A stretch of 64,000 bases of DNA from Streptomyces sp. ITFR-16 (GTDB taxonomy: Bacteria; Actinomycetota; Actinomycetes; Streptomycetales; Streptomycetaceae). The stretch spans positions 1,488,001-1,552,000 of the forward strand of contig NZ_CP134609.1 of assembly GCF_031844705.1 (NCBI RefSeq). The letters are read 5' to 3'. The first letter of the stretch is position 1, and each line of letters starts with the position of its first letter. Below, one piece after another: positions 27,741 through 37,300 of the stretch. The notes under the pieces are model-generated. The model was given only the letters and a program-made list of their open reading frames with translations. It did no database searches and had not been told where the DNA came from. A program made the position numbers and the translations under genes.

Positions 27741-29180
27741 TCAGGCTTCGTCGGTGCGGGCGGCCCGGGCGAGGACGGACAGCGGGACGGGGCAGGCGAG
27801 CGGCCGCCGGTCGGGGCCGCCGGTGTCCGCGTCGCGGCCGGCGAGTTCCCGTACCGCGAAGCCGCAGGTACGGCCCTGGCACCAGCCCATGCCGGCGCGG
27901 GTGAGCAGCTTGACCGTGCGGGCGTCGCCGGCGCCGAGGTCGTCGACCGCCGCGCGGACGGCGCCGGTGGTGACCTCCTCGCAGCGGCAGACCTCCGTGC
28001 CGGCGGCGAGCCAGGAGGTCCACCCGGGCCCGGGCCGGTGCACGGCGCCCATCAGTTCGGCGAACCGGCGCATCCGGCGGCGGGTGCGGCGCAGCGCGTC
28101 CGTGCGGTCCCGGCCCGGCAGACTCCCCCGGGCGTCGGCGATCACCGAGCGGGCGGCCAGTTCCCCCTCGGCCAGGGCGAGACGCACCCCGCCGATGCCG
28201 CCGGTCTCACCGGCGGCCCAGATCCCGGGCACGGTGGTGCACAGTCCGGCGTCGAGCACCAGGGCGGCCGACCCGTCCGCACCGCACCGGGTGGCGCAGC
28301 CGAGACCGACGGCGAGGTCGAGCTGTGGCACCAGACCGTGCCCGACGGCCAGCGCGTCGCAGTCGATGCGCCGCCCGCTGCCCGGGACCGGGCGCCAGTC
28401 GCGGTCCAGCCGGCTGACGGTCACGCCCTCCACCCGCTCGGTGCCGTGCACGGCGGTGACCGCCCGGTGCGTGAGCATCCGCACCCGGTGGCGGGCCAGG
28501 GCCGTGCCGTGCCGTACGCCCTCCGCGAGCCGGCCGGGGTCGCCGGCCAGGACCAGCGGCGCCCGCCCGTACGGTCCGTAGCCCGCGGCCTCCACCAGTG
28601 CGGGCACCCGGGCCCCGGCCCGGGCGAGGGAGACCGCGACGGCCTGGAGCAGCGGCCCGCTGCCGGCGACGACGATGCGCCGGCCCGGCAGCACCAGGCC
28701 CGACTTGAGCATGGCCTGCGCCCCGGCCGCTCCCACCACTCCGGGCAGGGTCCAGCCGGGGAAGGGGAGCTGCCGCTCGTAGGAGCCGGTCGCGACGAGC
28801 AGACGGCGGGCGCGGACGGCGGCGCCGCCCCGTCCTTCGGTCCCGGTGACGGCGTGCAGGGTCCAGTCGGCGCCGGTCCGCTCGCCCGCCCACACCTGGT
28901 GGCGGGTCAGATGGCGGATGCGGCCGGCCGCGCGGTGCCGGTCGAGCCGGGCGGTGAGGGCGGCGAAGGCCGCCCGGCCGTGGAGCGGTGGCGCGGACCG
29001 GCCGGCGGCGAGCCCGGGGGCGGGCGCCCGGTAGTACTGACCGCCGGGAGCGTCGGCCGCGTCGAGCAGGACCACGTCGAGTCCGCCGTCGGCCGCGGTG
29101 ACCGCCGCCGCCAGACCGGCGGGTCCGGCGCCCACGACGGCGAGTCCGGCGACCGGTGGCTCAGGGGCGGAGTGCGGCAT
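27741..29180 (-). CDS. D-hydroxyproline dehydrogenase alpha-type subunit (FAD, BFD-like [2Fe-2S])
   Basis: A 479-residue flavoprotein of the HcnB/SoxA-alpha type. Two Rossmann folds are present (VVGAGPAGLAAAV at residue 15 and VVAGSGPLLQAVAV near residue 168). GIWAAGETGGIGG closes the FAD site. A C-terminal bacterioferritin-associated-ferredoxin-like domain has CRCEEVTTG and GMGWCQGRTCG, four Cys for a [2Fe-2S] cluster. Its first 20 bases overlap the end of the small ferredoxin gene, so the two are coupled. With the beta and gamma genes it forms the heteromeric dye-linked dehydrogenase known from Pseudomonas hydroxyproline operons. Confidence 0.88.
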   Translation of the reverse strand: MPHSAPEPPVAGLAVVGAGPAGLAAAVTAADGGLDVVLLDAADAPGGQYYRAPAPGLAAGRSAPPLHGRAAFAALTARLDRHRAAGRIRHLTRHQVWAGERTGADWTLHAVTGTEGRGGAAVRARRLLVATGSYERQLPFPGWTLPGVVGAAGAQAMLKSGLVLPGRRIVVAGSGPLLQAVAVSLARAGARVPALVEAAGYGPYGRAPLVLAGDPGRLAEGVRHGTALARHRVRMLTHRAVTAVHGTERVEGVTVSRLDRDWRPVPGSGRRIDCDALAVGHGLVPQLDLAVGLGCATRCGADGSAALVLDAGLCTTVPGIWAAGETGGIGGVRLALAEGELAARSVIADARGSLPGRDRTDALRRTRRRMRRFAELMGAVHRPGPGWTSWLAAGTEVCRCEEVTTGAVRAAVDDLGAGDARTVKLLTRAGMGWCQGRTCGFAVRELAGRDADTGGPDRRPLACPVPLSVLARAARTDEA

Positions 29181-29499
29181 GCCCGTCCCCTTCCTGGGTG
29201 GTGACGGCGTCCCCGGGGCGGGCGGGTACCAGGCAGGCGCGCAGGCCGGGGCGCCCGTTCACGGTGGCCAGGCAGTCGAAGCAGGAGCCGATGCCGCAGA
29301 AGGCGCCCCTCGGCCGTCCGTTCACCCGGGTGGTGCGCCAGCTGAGGACGGAGGCCGCCCAGAGGGCGGCCGCGATGCTCTGGCCGGGCAGCGCGGGAAT
29401 CGGCCGCCCGTCGAAGGTGATCTCGAACCCGGGTGCGGCAGTGTCCGGGCGGGCGCCGGGACGAGCGGCGGCGCCGGTGTTCTCAGGCAGGCGTCTCAC
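29161..29499 (-). CDS. D-hydroxyproline dehydrogenase gamma-type subunit ([2Fe-2S])
   Basis: A 112-residue HcnA-like ferredoxin subunit. The signature is FCGIGSCFDCLATVNG with a distal Cys in LRACLVPA (Cys at about residues 68, 73, 76 and 89), one plant-type [2Fe-2S] cluster that passes electrons between the two flavoprotein subunits. The N-terminus is a Pro/Ala-rich tail. GTG start with AAGGAG 5 nt upstream. It sits 61 bp after the beta gene and overlaps the alpha gene by 20 bp. Confidence 0.87.
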   Translation of the reverse strand: MRRLPENTGAAARPGARPDTAAPGFEITFDGRPIPALPGQSIAAALWAASVLSWRTTRVNGRPRGAFCGIGSCFDCLATVNGRPGLRACLVPARPGDAVTTQEGDGHAALRP

Positions 29500-29560
29500 C
29501 GGGGCTCCTTCTGCACAGGGCGGGTGGGGTGCGGGGCTCTCCGTGGCGTACGGATGCGGC

Positions 29561-30730
29561 TCATCCCCAGGTCCGGGGCGGCGCGTCGAACCGGTCGGGG
29601 CTGAACGGCCCGGGGTCCAGGGGAGGTTCCTCGCCCCGGACGGCGGCGGTGACCAGGGCCGCCGTCGCGGGCGCGAGTCCGATGCCCGCGCCCTCGTGGC
29701 CGCAGGCGTGGAAGAGGCCGGGGACGCGGCGGTCGGGGCCGATCGCCGGGAGGTGGTCGGGGAGATACGGGCGGAAGCCGTGGTAGGCGCGCAGCACCCG
29801 GGTGTCGGCCAGGACCGGGAAGAGCGCGGCGGCCGCCGCGGCGAGCCGGCCGATCACCGGTACGGACAGCGTGGAGTCGAAGCCCACCCGTTCACGGCTG
29901 GCACCGATCAGGACGGGCCCGGCCCGGGTGCCCTCCACCACGGGGGAGGTCTGCAGGGCGGCGGACGCGCTCGACACGTCGGCCACGTACTCGGCCGCGT
30001 ACACCTTGTGGCGGATCAGCGGCGGCAGCGGCTCGGTGACCAGGACGAAGCCGCGCCGGGGCAGGACCGGCAGCTCCACCCCGGCCAGGGCGGCCAGTTC
30101 CCCGCCCCGTACGCCGGTCGCGTTGACCACGGCGGGGGCGAGCAGGTCCCCCGCCCCGGTCCGTACCCCGCGCACCGCGCCCGCCGGGCCGGTCAGCACG
30201 GCGGTGACGTCCTCCCCCAGCCGCACCCGCGCCCCGGCGTCACGGGCCGCGCGGAGCAGATGGGCTGCGGCCAGGGCCGGTTGGACCTGGGCGTCCTCGG
30301 GGTAGAGGAATCCTCCCGCGAGGCCGGGCGCCAGATGCGGTTCGAGTGCGGACAGCTCGTCCGGCGCCACCGCCCACGCCTTCACCCCTGCCTCGGCCTG
30401 TCCGGCGGCGGTGGCGCTCAGGGTGGCCAGCGAGGCCGGGTCGGCCGCGACGACCAGCCCGCCCTTCTGCTCGAACTCCACCTCGGAGGGCAGCACTTGG
30501 GCAAGATCGCGCCAGAGCGCGGCGGAGAGCAGGGCGAGGTCCAGCTCCGGGCCCGGGAGCTTGTCGGAGACCAGGAGGTTCCCCTCCCCCGCCCCGGTGG
30601 TGCCGCCGGCGACCGGTCCCCGGTCCACCACCGCGACAGCGAGCCCGGACCGGGCCGCGTAGTAGGCGCAGGCGGCGCCGACCACTCCGGCCCCGACGAC
30701 GACCACGTCCCAAGGCTGTCTCGTGAGCAC
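29561..30730 (-). CDS. D-hydroxyproline dehydrogenase beta-type subunit (DAO-family FAD enzyme)
   Basis: A 389-residue D-amino-acid-oxidase fold protein that carries the substrate-oxidising FAD. The dinucleotide motif is VVVVGAGVVGAACAYYAARSG (first Gly at residue 13). GGTTGAGEGNL and the C-terminal FHACGHEGAGIGLAP are as in HcnC-type subunits. It oxidises cis-4-hydroxy-D-proline to the pyrroline carboxylate. It is the first gene of the operon; the GTG at 30730 has no ribosome site but has a CATATT -10-like hexamer 6 nt before it, so the transcript may be leaderless. The palindrome of site B overlaps this promoter. Confidence 0.88.
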   Translation of the reverse strand: MLTRQPWDVVVVGAGVVGAACAYYAARSGLAVAVVDRGPVAGGTTGAGEGNLLVSDKLPGPELDLALLSAALWRDLAQVLPSEVEFEQKGGLVVAADPASLATLSATAAGQAEAGVKAWAVAPDELSALEPHLAPGLAGGFLYPEDAQVQPALAAAHLLRAARDAGARVRLGEDVTAVLTGPAGAVRGVRTGAGDLLAPAVVNATGVRGGELAALAGVELPVLPRRGFVLVTEPLPPLIRHKVYAAEYVADVSSASAALQTSPVVEGTRAGPVLIGASRERVGFDSTLSVPVIGRLAAAAAALFPVLADTRVLRAYHGFRPYLPDHLPAIGPDRRVPGLFHACGHEGAGIGLAPATAALVTAAVRGEEPPLDPGPFSPDRFDAPPRTWG

Positions 30731-30736
30731 GGCAGT

Positions 30737-30750
30737 AATATGTCACATTG
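30737..30750. promoter_or_regulatory. ATGTCACAT operator candidate at hydroxyproline operon start (site B)
   Basis: ATGTCACAT (30740-30748) lies only 9 bp upstream of the GTG of the first operon gene, overlapping the presumed -10/start region, a position suited to repression. The minus strand reads CAATGTGAC, identical to the first nine bases of site A. Confidence 0.5.
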
Positions 30751-30824
30751 CTTTCGGGGTGCCAAGGGGCCGGGAGGCACCCCTTCCGACACCCCGTCAG
30801 CCAGGCTGCCCGCCCCGAACGGCG

Positions 30825-32567
30825 TTACGGACGGGGCATGTTGCGCAGGTTCGAGCGGGCCATCTGGACCATCCGGCCGACCCCGCCGTCCAGCACGATC
30901 TTGCTGGCGGAGAGCGCGAAGCCGGTCACCATGTCCGCGCTGATCTTCGGCGGGATGGACAGGGCATTGGGGTCGGTGACCACGTCCACGAGGGCCGGGC
31001 CCTTGTGCTTGAAGGCGTCCTTGAGCGCGCCCTCCAGCTCCTTGGGCTTCTCGACCCGTACCCCGTACGCCCCCGACGCGCGCGCCACGGCGGCGAAGTC
31101 CGGGTTCTTGTTGGTCGTGCCGAAGGAGGGCAGCCCCGCGACCAGCATCTCCAGCTCGACCATGCCGAGGGAGGAGTTGTTGAACAGGACGACCTTGACC
31201 GGCAGGTTGTACTGGACCAGGGTCAGGAAGTCGCCCATCAGCATGGTGAACCCGCCGTCGCCCGACATCGAGACGACCTGCCGGTTGCGGTCGGTGAACT
31301 GCGCGCCGATGGCCTGCGGCAGGGCGTTGGCCATCGAGCCGTGGCTGAACGAACCGATCACCCGGCGCTTGCCGTTGGGCGTCAGATAGCGTGCCGCCCA
31401 CACGTTGCACATCCCGGTGTCCACGGTGAACACGGCGTCGTCGTCCGCGATCTCGTCCAGCACCGAGGCCACGTACTCGGGGTGGATCGGGACGTGCTTC
31501 TCGACCTTGCGGGTGTACGCCTTGACCACGCCCTCCAGCGCGTCGGCGTGCTTCTTGAGCATCCGGTCGAGGAACTTGCGGTCGGTCTTGGCCTTCACCC
31601 GGGGGGTCAGACAGCGCAGCGTCTCGCGGACATCGCCCCAGACGGCCAGATCGAGCTTGGAGCGCCGGCCGAGGTGTTCGGGGCGCACATCGACCTGGAC
31701 GATCTTCACGTCGTCGGGCAGGAAGGCGTTGTACGGGAAGTCCGTGCCGAGCAGGATCAGCAGATCGCACTCATGGGTGGCCTCGTACGCGGCCCCGTAG
31801 CCGAGCAGCCCGCTCATCCCGACGTCGTACGGGTTGTCGTACTGGATCCACTCCTTGCCGCGCAGGGCATGGCCGACGGGGGCCTTCACCCGCTCGGCGA
31901 ACTCCATGACCTCGGCGTGCGCGCCCGCCGTACCGCTGCCGCAGAACAGCGTCACCCGTTTGGCCTCGTCGACCATCCGGCAGAGCTTCTCGATCTCGCC
32001 GTCGCCGGGACGCACGGTGGGCCGCGAGGTGACCAGCGCGTGTTCGACGGACTTCTCCGGCGCCGGCTGCGAGGCGATGTCGCCGGGCATCGTGACGACG
32101 CTGACGCCGCCCTGGCCGATGGCGTGCTGGATGGCCGTCTGGAGCAGCCGGGGCATCTGCTGCGGGTTGGAGATCATCTCGTTGTAGTGGCTGCACTCCT
32201 GGAAGAGCAGCTCCGGATGGGTCTCCTGGAAGTATCCGAGGCCGATCTCGCTCGACGGGATGTGCGAGGCGAGCGCGAGCACCGGGGCCATGGAGCGGTG
32301 GGCGTCGTAGAGGCCGTTGATGAGGTGCAGGTTGCCCGGGCCGCACGAACCGGCGCACGCCGTCAGGGAGCCGGTGATCTGCGCCTCGGCACCGGCGGCG
32401 AACGCGGCCGTCTCCTCGTGCCGGACCTGGATCCAGTCCATGTCCGGGTGGCGCCGGATGGCGTCCACGACCGGGTTGAGACTGTCGCCGACCACCCCGT
32501 ACAGGCGTTTGACGCCCGCACGGGCGAGGATGTCGACGAACTGCTCCGACACGTTCTGCTTGGCCAT
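30825..32567 (-). CDS. ThDP-dependent pyruvate dehydrogenase/oxidase (PoxB-like)
   Basis: A 580-residue enzyme with three domains. The N-terminal Pyr domain has the catalytic Glu in VRHEETAAFAAG (about residue 50). The central FAD/nucleotide domain has LILLGTDFPYNAF. The C-terminal PP domain has the ThDP motif GDGGFTMLMGDFLTLVQ ending NN. Overall it resembles E. coli PoxB (pyruvate to acetate plus CO2 with quinone as acceptor). Acetolactate synthase is less likely because the long C-terminal lipid-type tail (DMVTGFALSASKIVL) fits PoxB. The start MAKQNVSEQFVDIL is canonical. It is monocistronic, 94 bp from the divergent-facing operon start. Confidence 0.87.
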   Translation of the reverse strand: MAKQNVSEQFVDILARAGVKRLYGVVGDSLNPVVDAIRRHPDMDWIQVRHEETAAFAAGAEAQITGSLTACAGSCGPGNLHLINGLYDAHRSMAPVLALASHIPSSEIGLGYFQETHPELLFQECSHYNEMISNPQQMPRLLQTAIQHAIGQGGVSVVTMPGDIASQPAPEKSVEHALVTSRPTVRPGDGEIEKLCRMVDEAKRVTLFCGSGTAGAHAEVMEFAERVKAPVGHALRGKEWIQYDNPYDVGMSGLLGYGAAYEATHECDLLILLGTDFPYNAFLPDDVKIVQVDVRPEHLGRRSKLDLAVWGDVRETLRCLTPRVKAKTDRKFLDRMLKKHADALEGVVKAYTRKVEKHVPIHPEYVASVLDEIADDDAVFTVDTGMCNVWAARYLTPNGKRRVIGSFSHGSMANALPQAIGAQFTDRNRQVVSMSGDGGFTMLMGDFLTLVQYNLPVKVVLFNNSSLGMVELEMLVAGLPSFGTTNKNPDFAAVARASGAYGVRVEKPKELEGALKDAFKHKGPALVDVVTDPNALSIPPKISADMVTGFALSASKIVLDGGVGRMVQMARSNLRNMPRP

Positions 32568-32679
32568 GGGTGCGCACTCCCTCTGCCTGTGCTCCGTGCA
32601 CGATCGGCTGCCCGGGCTGCGGGGTGCCACACCCCGGCCGGACGGGTCTCCGGAGTCCATCAACCCATGGCGCGCGCGG

Positions 32680-34251
32680 TTACGCCTCCCAGACGCCGAC
32701 CGCCGTCCGGTCGTCGGCGTACCCCGTCACCCGGAGCCCGACGTCCGCGAGGAAGGCCCCGAGGCCGGGCGCCTCGGCGGGTGCCCAGCGCTCGCCGAGC
32801 GCGTCGGCCAGCGCCGGTTCGCCGCGCAGCGGCTCGGCGAGACCCGTGCTGCACAGCAGCAGCGTGTCGCCCGGCCGGGCGACGGAGGCACGGAAGCGGA
32901 ACGGTTCGGCGGGCGGCGGCAGCGGATCCTCTATGTACGGGGCCGGGCCCGTGGTGATGCCCAGATCCATGGTCAGCCGCTCGCCGTCGGGGCCGCTCTC
33001 GGGCACCGAGGAGCCGTAGCCCACCACGGGTTCGCCGCTGAGCGCGGCCGGCGGCGGAAGGTCCGGTTCGAGGTCCTGCCAGCTGCCGTCCCGCAGCCGG
33101 AAGAGCCCGCCGCCGCCGATCCCGAAGAAGACCCGGGTCCGGCAGTCGGGATCGGCCGACAGCAGGAGGCAGCGCAGGCTCGCGGTGTACGCGTCGGGTT
33201 CGAGTCCGAGTTCGGCGGCGCGGGCGCGCAGCTTGCCGTAGCTCCGGTCGGTGAGCCGGTGCAGCCCGGACTTCAGATCGCCGCGACGGCCCGTCCTTAT
33301 GTCGTCGGAGAGCCGGGCATGGCTGCGCCCCACCGCCTCCGCGATCCAGCGGCAGGCGTCCGCCGCGGCGGAGTGCGCCCCCTCGGCGCCCCGGGCGCCG
33401 CCCGCGACGGCGACCAGCACGAGGGCGCTCTCCCCCGCGCCGAAGCGCGCGGTGAGCAGCGCGTCGCGCCGGGGCTCGCCCCGGAACCGCGCGGAGTCGC
33501 CGCGCACGGACGCGGCGCGCAGGGTGTACGTCCCGTACCGGGCGCCGTCGAGCACGGTGTCGGCGACGAGGCTGTGCAGATCGCGCGGGTCGGTGGCGGG
33601 GAGCGCGGTGGGCTCGGCGTCGTAGGTGGGCGGGCGCGCGCCGACGTACGCGGCCTCGGGGCGGGAGACCACCGCCTCGGCCGCAGGGTCCGGCTCGGCG
33701 GGAGGCCCGGCCTCGGGCCGCGCGGTGGCGGCCGGTTCGGTCCGGGGCCGCTCGCCGACGGGCCGCCTGGGCAGCGGCGGGGTCGCGGCGGCGGGGGCTG
33801 CCGGTGCGCTCGGGGTGATCCGGGGGTCGGCCGGGGGCTCCGCCCGAAGGGAAGGCGCGGGCGGTGCGGGCTCGGCCGCCCGGGCCGGCGCGGGCTCGGG
33901 CACCGGTGCCGGCTCGGGCTCCGGGGCGGCCGGCGGTCCCGCGAAGGTGCGCGGTCCCCCGGCCCCGGTCGGCGGCTCCCACGGAGCCCGTACGAGTACG
34001 TCGGGCGGCGGACCGGGCAGGGTGTCCGCCATCCGGGTGACGGACGGCGCCGCCGCTCTCGGCTCGGGCACCGCCGGGGCCGCCTCGTACGCCTCGCCGT
34101 CGCCGGGCCCCATCGCGCCCGAGACCGAGTCGAAGCGGTCGTCGAGACTGTCGGCCGCCTGGCTCGCCCCGGTGTCCGGGGCGGATTCGTCGTACAGCCT
34201 GCGCCACCAGTCGTCCTCGTGGGCGGCGGGCCTCTCCCCCTGCTGACTCAT
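32680..34251 (-). CDS. PP2C-like phosphatase domain protein with long Pro/Ala linker
   Basis: A 523-residue protein. Residues 1-215 are disordered Pro/Ala/Glu-rich sequence. The C-terminal half resembles a PP2C phosphatase: ALVLVAVAGGARGAEGAHSA, GDTLLLCSTGLAEPL and GYADDRTAVGVWE at the end (Asp-Asp near the C-terminus). The usual first metal motif RxxNEDA is not evident, and VAVAGGARG stands where VADGMGG is expected. It may thus be a degenerate or regulatory phosphatase. The start at MSQQGERPAAHEDDWW is preceded by AATAAGGG. The gene is followed downstream by the PoxB-like gene. Confidence 0.72.
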   Translation of the reverse strand: MSQQGERPAAHEDDWWRRLYDESAPDTGASQAADSLDDRFDSVSGAMGPGDGEAYEAAPAVPEPRAAAPSVTRMADTLPGPPPDVLVRAPWEPPTGAGGPRTFAGPPAAPEPEPAPVPEPAPARAAEPAPPAPSLRAEPPADPRITPSAPAAPAAATPPLPRRPVGERPRTEPAATARPEAGPPAEPDPAAEAVVSRPEAAYVGARPPTYDAEPTALPATDPRDLHSLVADTVLDGARYGTYTLRAASVRGDSARFRGEPRRDALLTARFGAGESALVLVAVAGGARGAEGAHSAAADACRWIAEAVGRSHARLSDDIRTGRRGDLKSGLHRLTDRSYGKLRARAAELGLEPDAYTASLRCLLLSADPDCRTRVFFGIGGGGLFRLRDGSWQDLEPDLPPPAALSGEPVVGYGSSVPESGPDGERLTMDLGITTGPAPYIEDPLPPPAEPFRFRASVARPGDTLLLCSTGLAEPLRGEPALADALGERWAPAEAPGLGAFLADVGLRVTGYADDRTAVGVWEA

Positions 34252-34304
34252 GCCCTTATTGTCCACCGCGAGGGGCGTGCGAAAACGGGACATCCGTAAA
34301 AAGA

Positions 34305-34352
34305 GGTCCGCCGGGCGGCCCCACCCCCCACGGGAAGGCCGCCCGGCGGACC
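34305..34352. terminator. Strong terminator hairpin behind the second subtilase
   Basis: A perfect 16-bp stem, GGTCCGCCGGGCGGCC (34305-34320) and its complement (34337-34352), with a 16-nt loop. It lies 17 bp past the subtilase stop and before the phosphatase gene on the same strand. Confidence 0.8.
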
Positions 34353-34369
34353 GGTCGGGTGATCCGGCG

Positions 34370-37300
34370 TCAGCGCACGGCGTAGGCGTCGGTCACGGTC
34401 TGGACGACGGAGTTGCCGTGGGAGTCCGTCAGTTCGGTGCGCAGGGTCACCGGCCTGCCGGCCGCGCCCGCGTGGTTCACGGTCGCGGTCCAACAGCCGC
34501 CCTTGAGAGCCGTGGTGGCCCCGGTCCAGGTCTCACCGCCGTCGTAGGAGTAGGAGACCTCTGCCTTCGTCACCTTGCCGGGCGTGTAGCCGGCGTGGCC
34601 CGTGACGCTCAGTCCGATCTTCTGACCGTCCTTCGCCGCAAGGGTCTTCATGCCGTCCGACGGGAGGGCGTAGCCCGGGAAGAGGAGCGGGATGCCCTGC
34701 GAGTAGGCGTTCTCGTCGCGGTGCGAACGGAACTTCCAGGTGGTCTCGGTCCGGGTGGACCGCTTCCAGACCTGCGCCGGACTGCCCGCCTTCGCGGTGG
34801 TCATGGTGAGTTCGTACGCGGCGTCCTCGGCCGGGACCGTGAACACCCCGGACGGCCAGCCGGATTCACCGAGCACCTTGCCGCCGCTGGTGAGCCGCAT
34901 GCTGCCCATGTCACCGAAGGAGCCCTGGAGTCCGCTGTGCTCGGTGTCGCTCCAGAAGCCGGGGGCGACGCCGATCAGATTGTCCTGGCGTTCGGCGGCG
35001 AGCTGCTCCGCGCCCTGGTCGTCGCGGGGCGCCGACGGGACGATCAGGCCCCGGTACCACTCCGAGGCGCGCTTCGAACCGGCCTTGTAGGTGCGGTACT
35101 TGTCCATCATGAACTCGCCCCAGGGGAAGCTGGAGGAGAGTGCCTGCTGCCAGCTGGTGTCGCCCGCCGAGTAGTACTCGGTGCGCTTGCCGGGGGCGGC
35201 GACGGTGTCGAAGCCGCCGACGCCGAAGGTCGCGCCGTACGGGCGGGAGACGAGCAGCGTGTCGACGAAGTCGGTCCTGACGCCCATCGATTCATAGGTG
35301 GAGTCGACCGTGCCGAGCGACTTGTCCTTGACCCGGTAGGTCCGGTCCGAGGTGACGTCGCCCTTCTCCGAGAAGGCCAGGTTGTAGACGAACGGGCTGA
35401 CGGCGGTGGCCTTCCAGCTCAGCTTCACCGGTCCGGCGGCCAGTGCGCCGGCCAGGGTCTTCGCCTCGCCGGCCTCGATGCCGAGGGTGGGCAGGGGCGC
35501 CGAGCCGTAGCCGACGGACGGCTGCCAGGGGCCTGCGGAGGGCCGGTGGACGAGGACGGCCACGGCTCCGGCGGCCTGGGCGTTCCGCGCCTGGGTGACG
35601 ACGGCGCCGCTGTCCGGGACGGCGACCAGCGCGATCTTGCCGGAGACCCCGGCGGCCTTCAGCTCCTCGGGGGTACCGGTGCCGGCGTCCACGAGCGCGG
35701 CCCGGCCGGTGCCGTCGAGGTTGACGGAGCCCGCGGACGCGGGGGTGGGGTGCAGGGTGGCGCCTCCGACGACCGCGAGCTTGTCGATCTGCGGGGCGTA
35801 CGCGCGCCAGAAGCTGTCGAACTCGAAGTCGCCGTCGTCGGCCTTGCCCCGGATGTCGACGCGGTAGTCCTTGACGACGGTGCCGCCGGAGATGGACCCG
35901 GCGTGCAGCCAGACGTCGTCCCAGCTGCGGCCGAAGGCGAGGGTCCCGCTGCGGGTCTCGCTCGTGCGGTCCTGGGTCCTGACCTGGACGCGGTGGGCCT
36001 TGCGGGCGTCCAGCACCAGGGTGGTGTCCTTGGTGACGTTCAGCTGCGGCCGGGCGAGGTAGCCGACCGAGTTCGCCAGGGTGCCCGTGGCGTCCCCGGG
36101 GTCGGCCGAGACGATGAAGCTGGAGACGAAGTAGGCGCCCGGGCGGACCTGGAACACCTGGTCGGTCGAGCCGTCGTTGAACCGGCGCTCACCGCTCGCC
36201 GTGTCGGTGCCGATGACGTCGAGCGACGAAGAGCCCGCTGCGGGCCTGCCGTTGGCGTCGATCAGCTTGACGCGCAGGCTGACGGTCTCGGCGCCCACGT
36301 ACAGCGAGAACGGTGTGGAGACCTTGACGCCGCCCGGCGCGGTGGCCAGGACGCGTCCTGTGACATCGCCGTACTGGCTCTTGTGGAGCTTGGCGGTCGG
36401 GTCGAGATCCAGCGGGACCTCGACCGTCGCCCCTGCGGGCACGGTGACCTTCTTCTTGCCGAGTGCGGCGACCGGGGACCCGACGGCCGAACCGTCGTTG
36501 CCGGTGACGCTCCCCAGCTTCAGCGACAGCGTGACCGGCTTGCCGCCCGTGTTGGTGTACGGGATCCGCACGGTGGTGCGGTCGCTCTTGTCCTGCGGCC
36601 AGTTGTACGTGCCGCCCTGGACGGCGGGCTCACCGGTGACGGTGGTGTCGATCGCGGCCTTGACGTCGAGCCGGCCACCACCGGTCTCGCGTACGTCGCC
36701 GGGGATGTCGCTCTTCGCGGACGACACGAGGGCCGCCTTGACCTGCTGGGCGCTCCAGTCGGGGTGCCGCTCCTTGACGATGGCGGCGGCGCCCGCGACA
36801 TGCGGGGTGGCCATCGACGTACCGGACATCGACTGGTACGCGTAGACCCCGCGCCCGCCGGCGGCCGCGGCCGAGATGTCGACACCGGGGGCGGCGATCT
36901 CGGGCTTGAGGGTGTGCGCGCCGATCGCGGGGCCCCGGCTGGAGAACTGGGCGGTGGAGTCGTCGCGGTCGACGGCCCCGACGGTGAGCACGCCGGGGGC
37001 GCAGCCGGGCGAGGAGACCGTGTTCAGGGTGGGACCCGAGTTGCCGGCCGCGATGACGAACAGGGTGTCCTTGCTCTTGGCCAGCTCCTCGGCGGCCACG
37101 CTCATCGGGTCGGTGCAGTCGGTGGGCGTCTGGCTGCCCAGGCTCATGGAGACGACGTCGGCCTTCCGGTCGACGGCCCACTGCATGCCCGCGATGATCC
37201 AGGAGGAGTCGCCGGAGCCGCTGTCGTTGAGGACCTTGCCGACGAGGAGGTCGGCGCCGGGGGCGACGCCCTTCTTCTTGCCGCCGCTGGCCGCGCCGGT

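Noticed and set aside
30825..32567. Acetolactate synthase as the identity of the ThDP enzyme
   Set aside because: The sequence fits PoxB-type enzymes in its first domain and its C-terminal tail, and no small regulatory subunit gene is adjacent.
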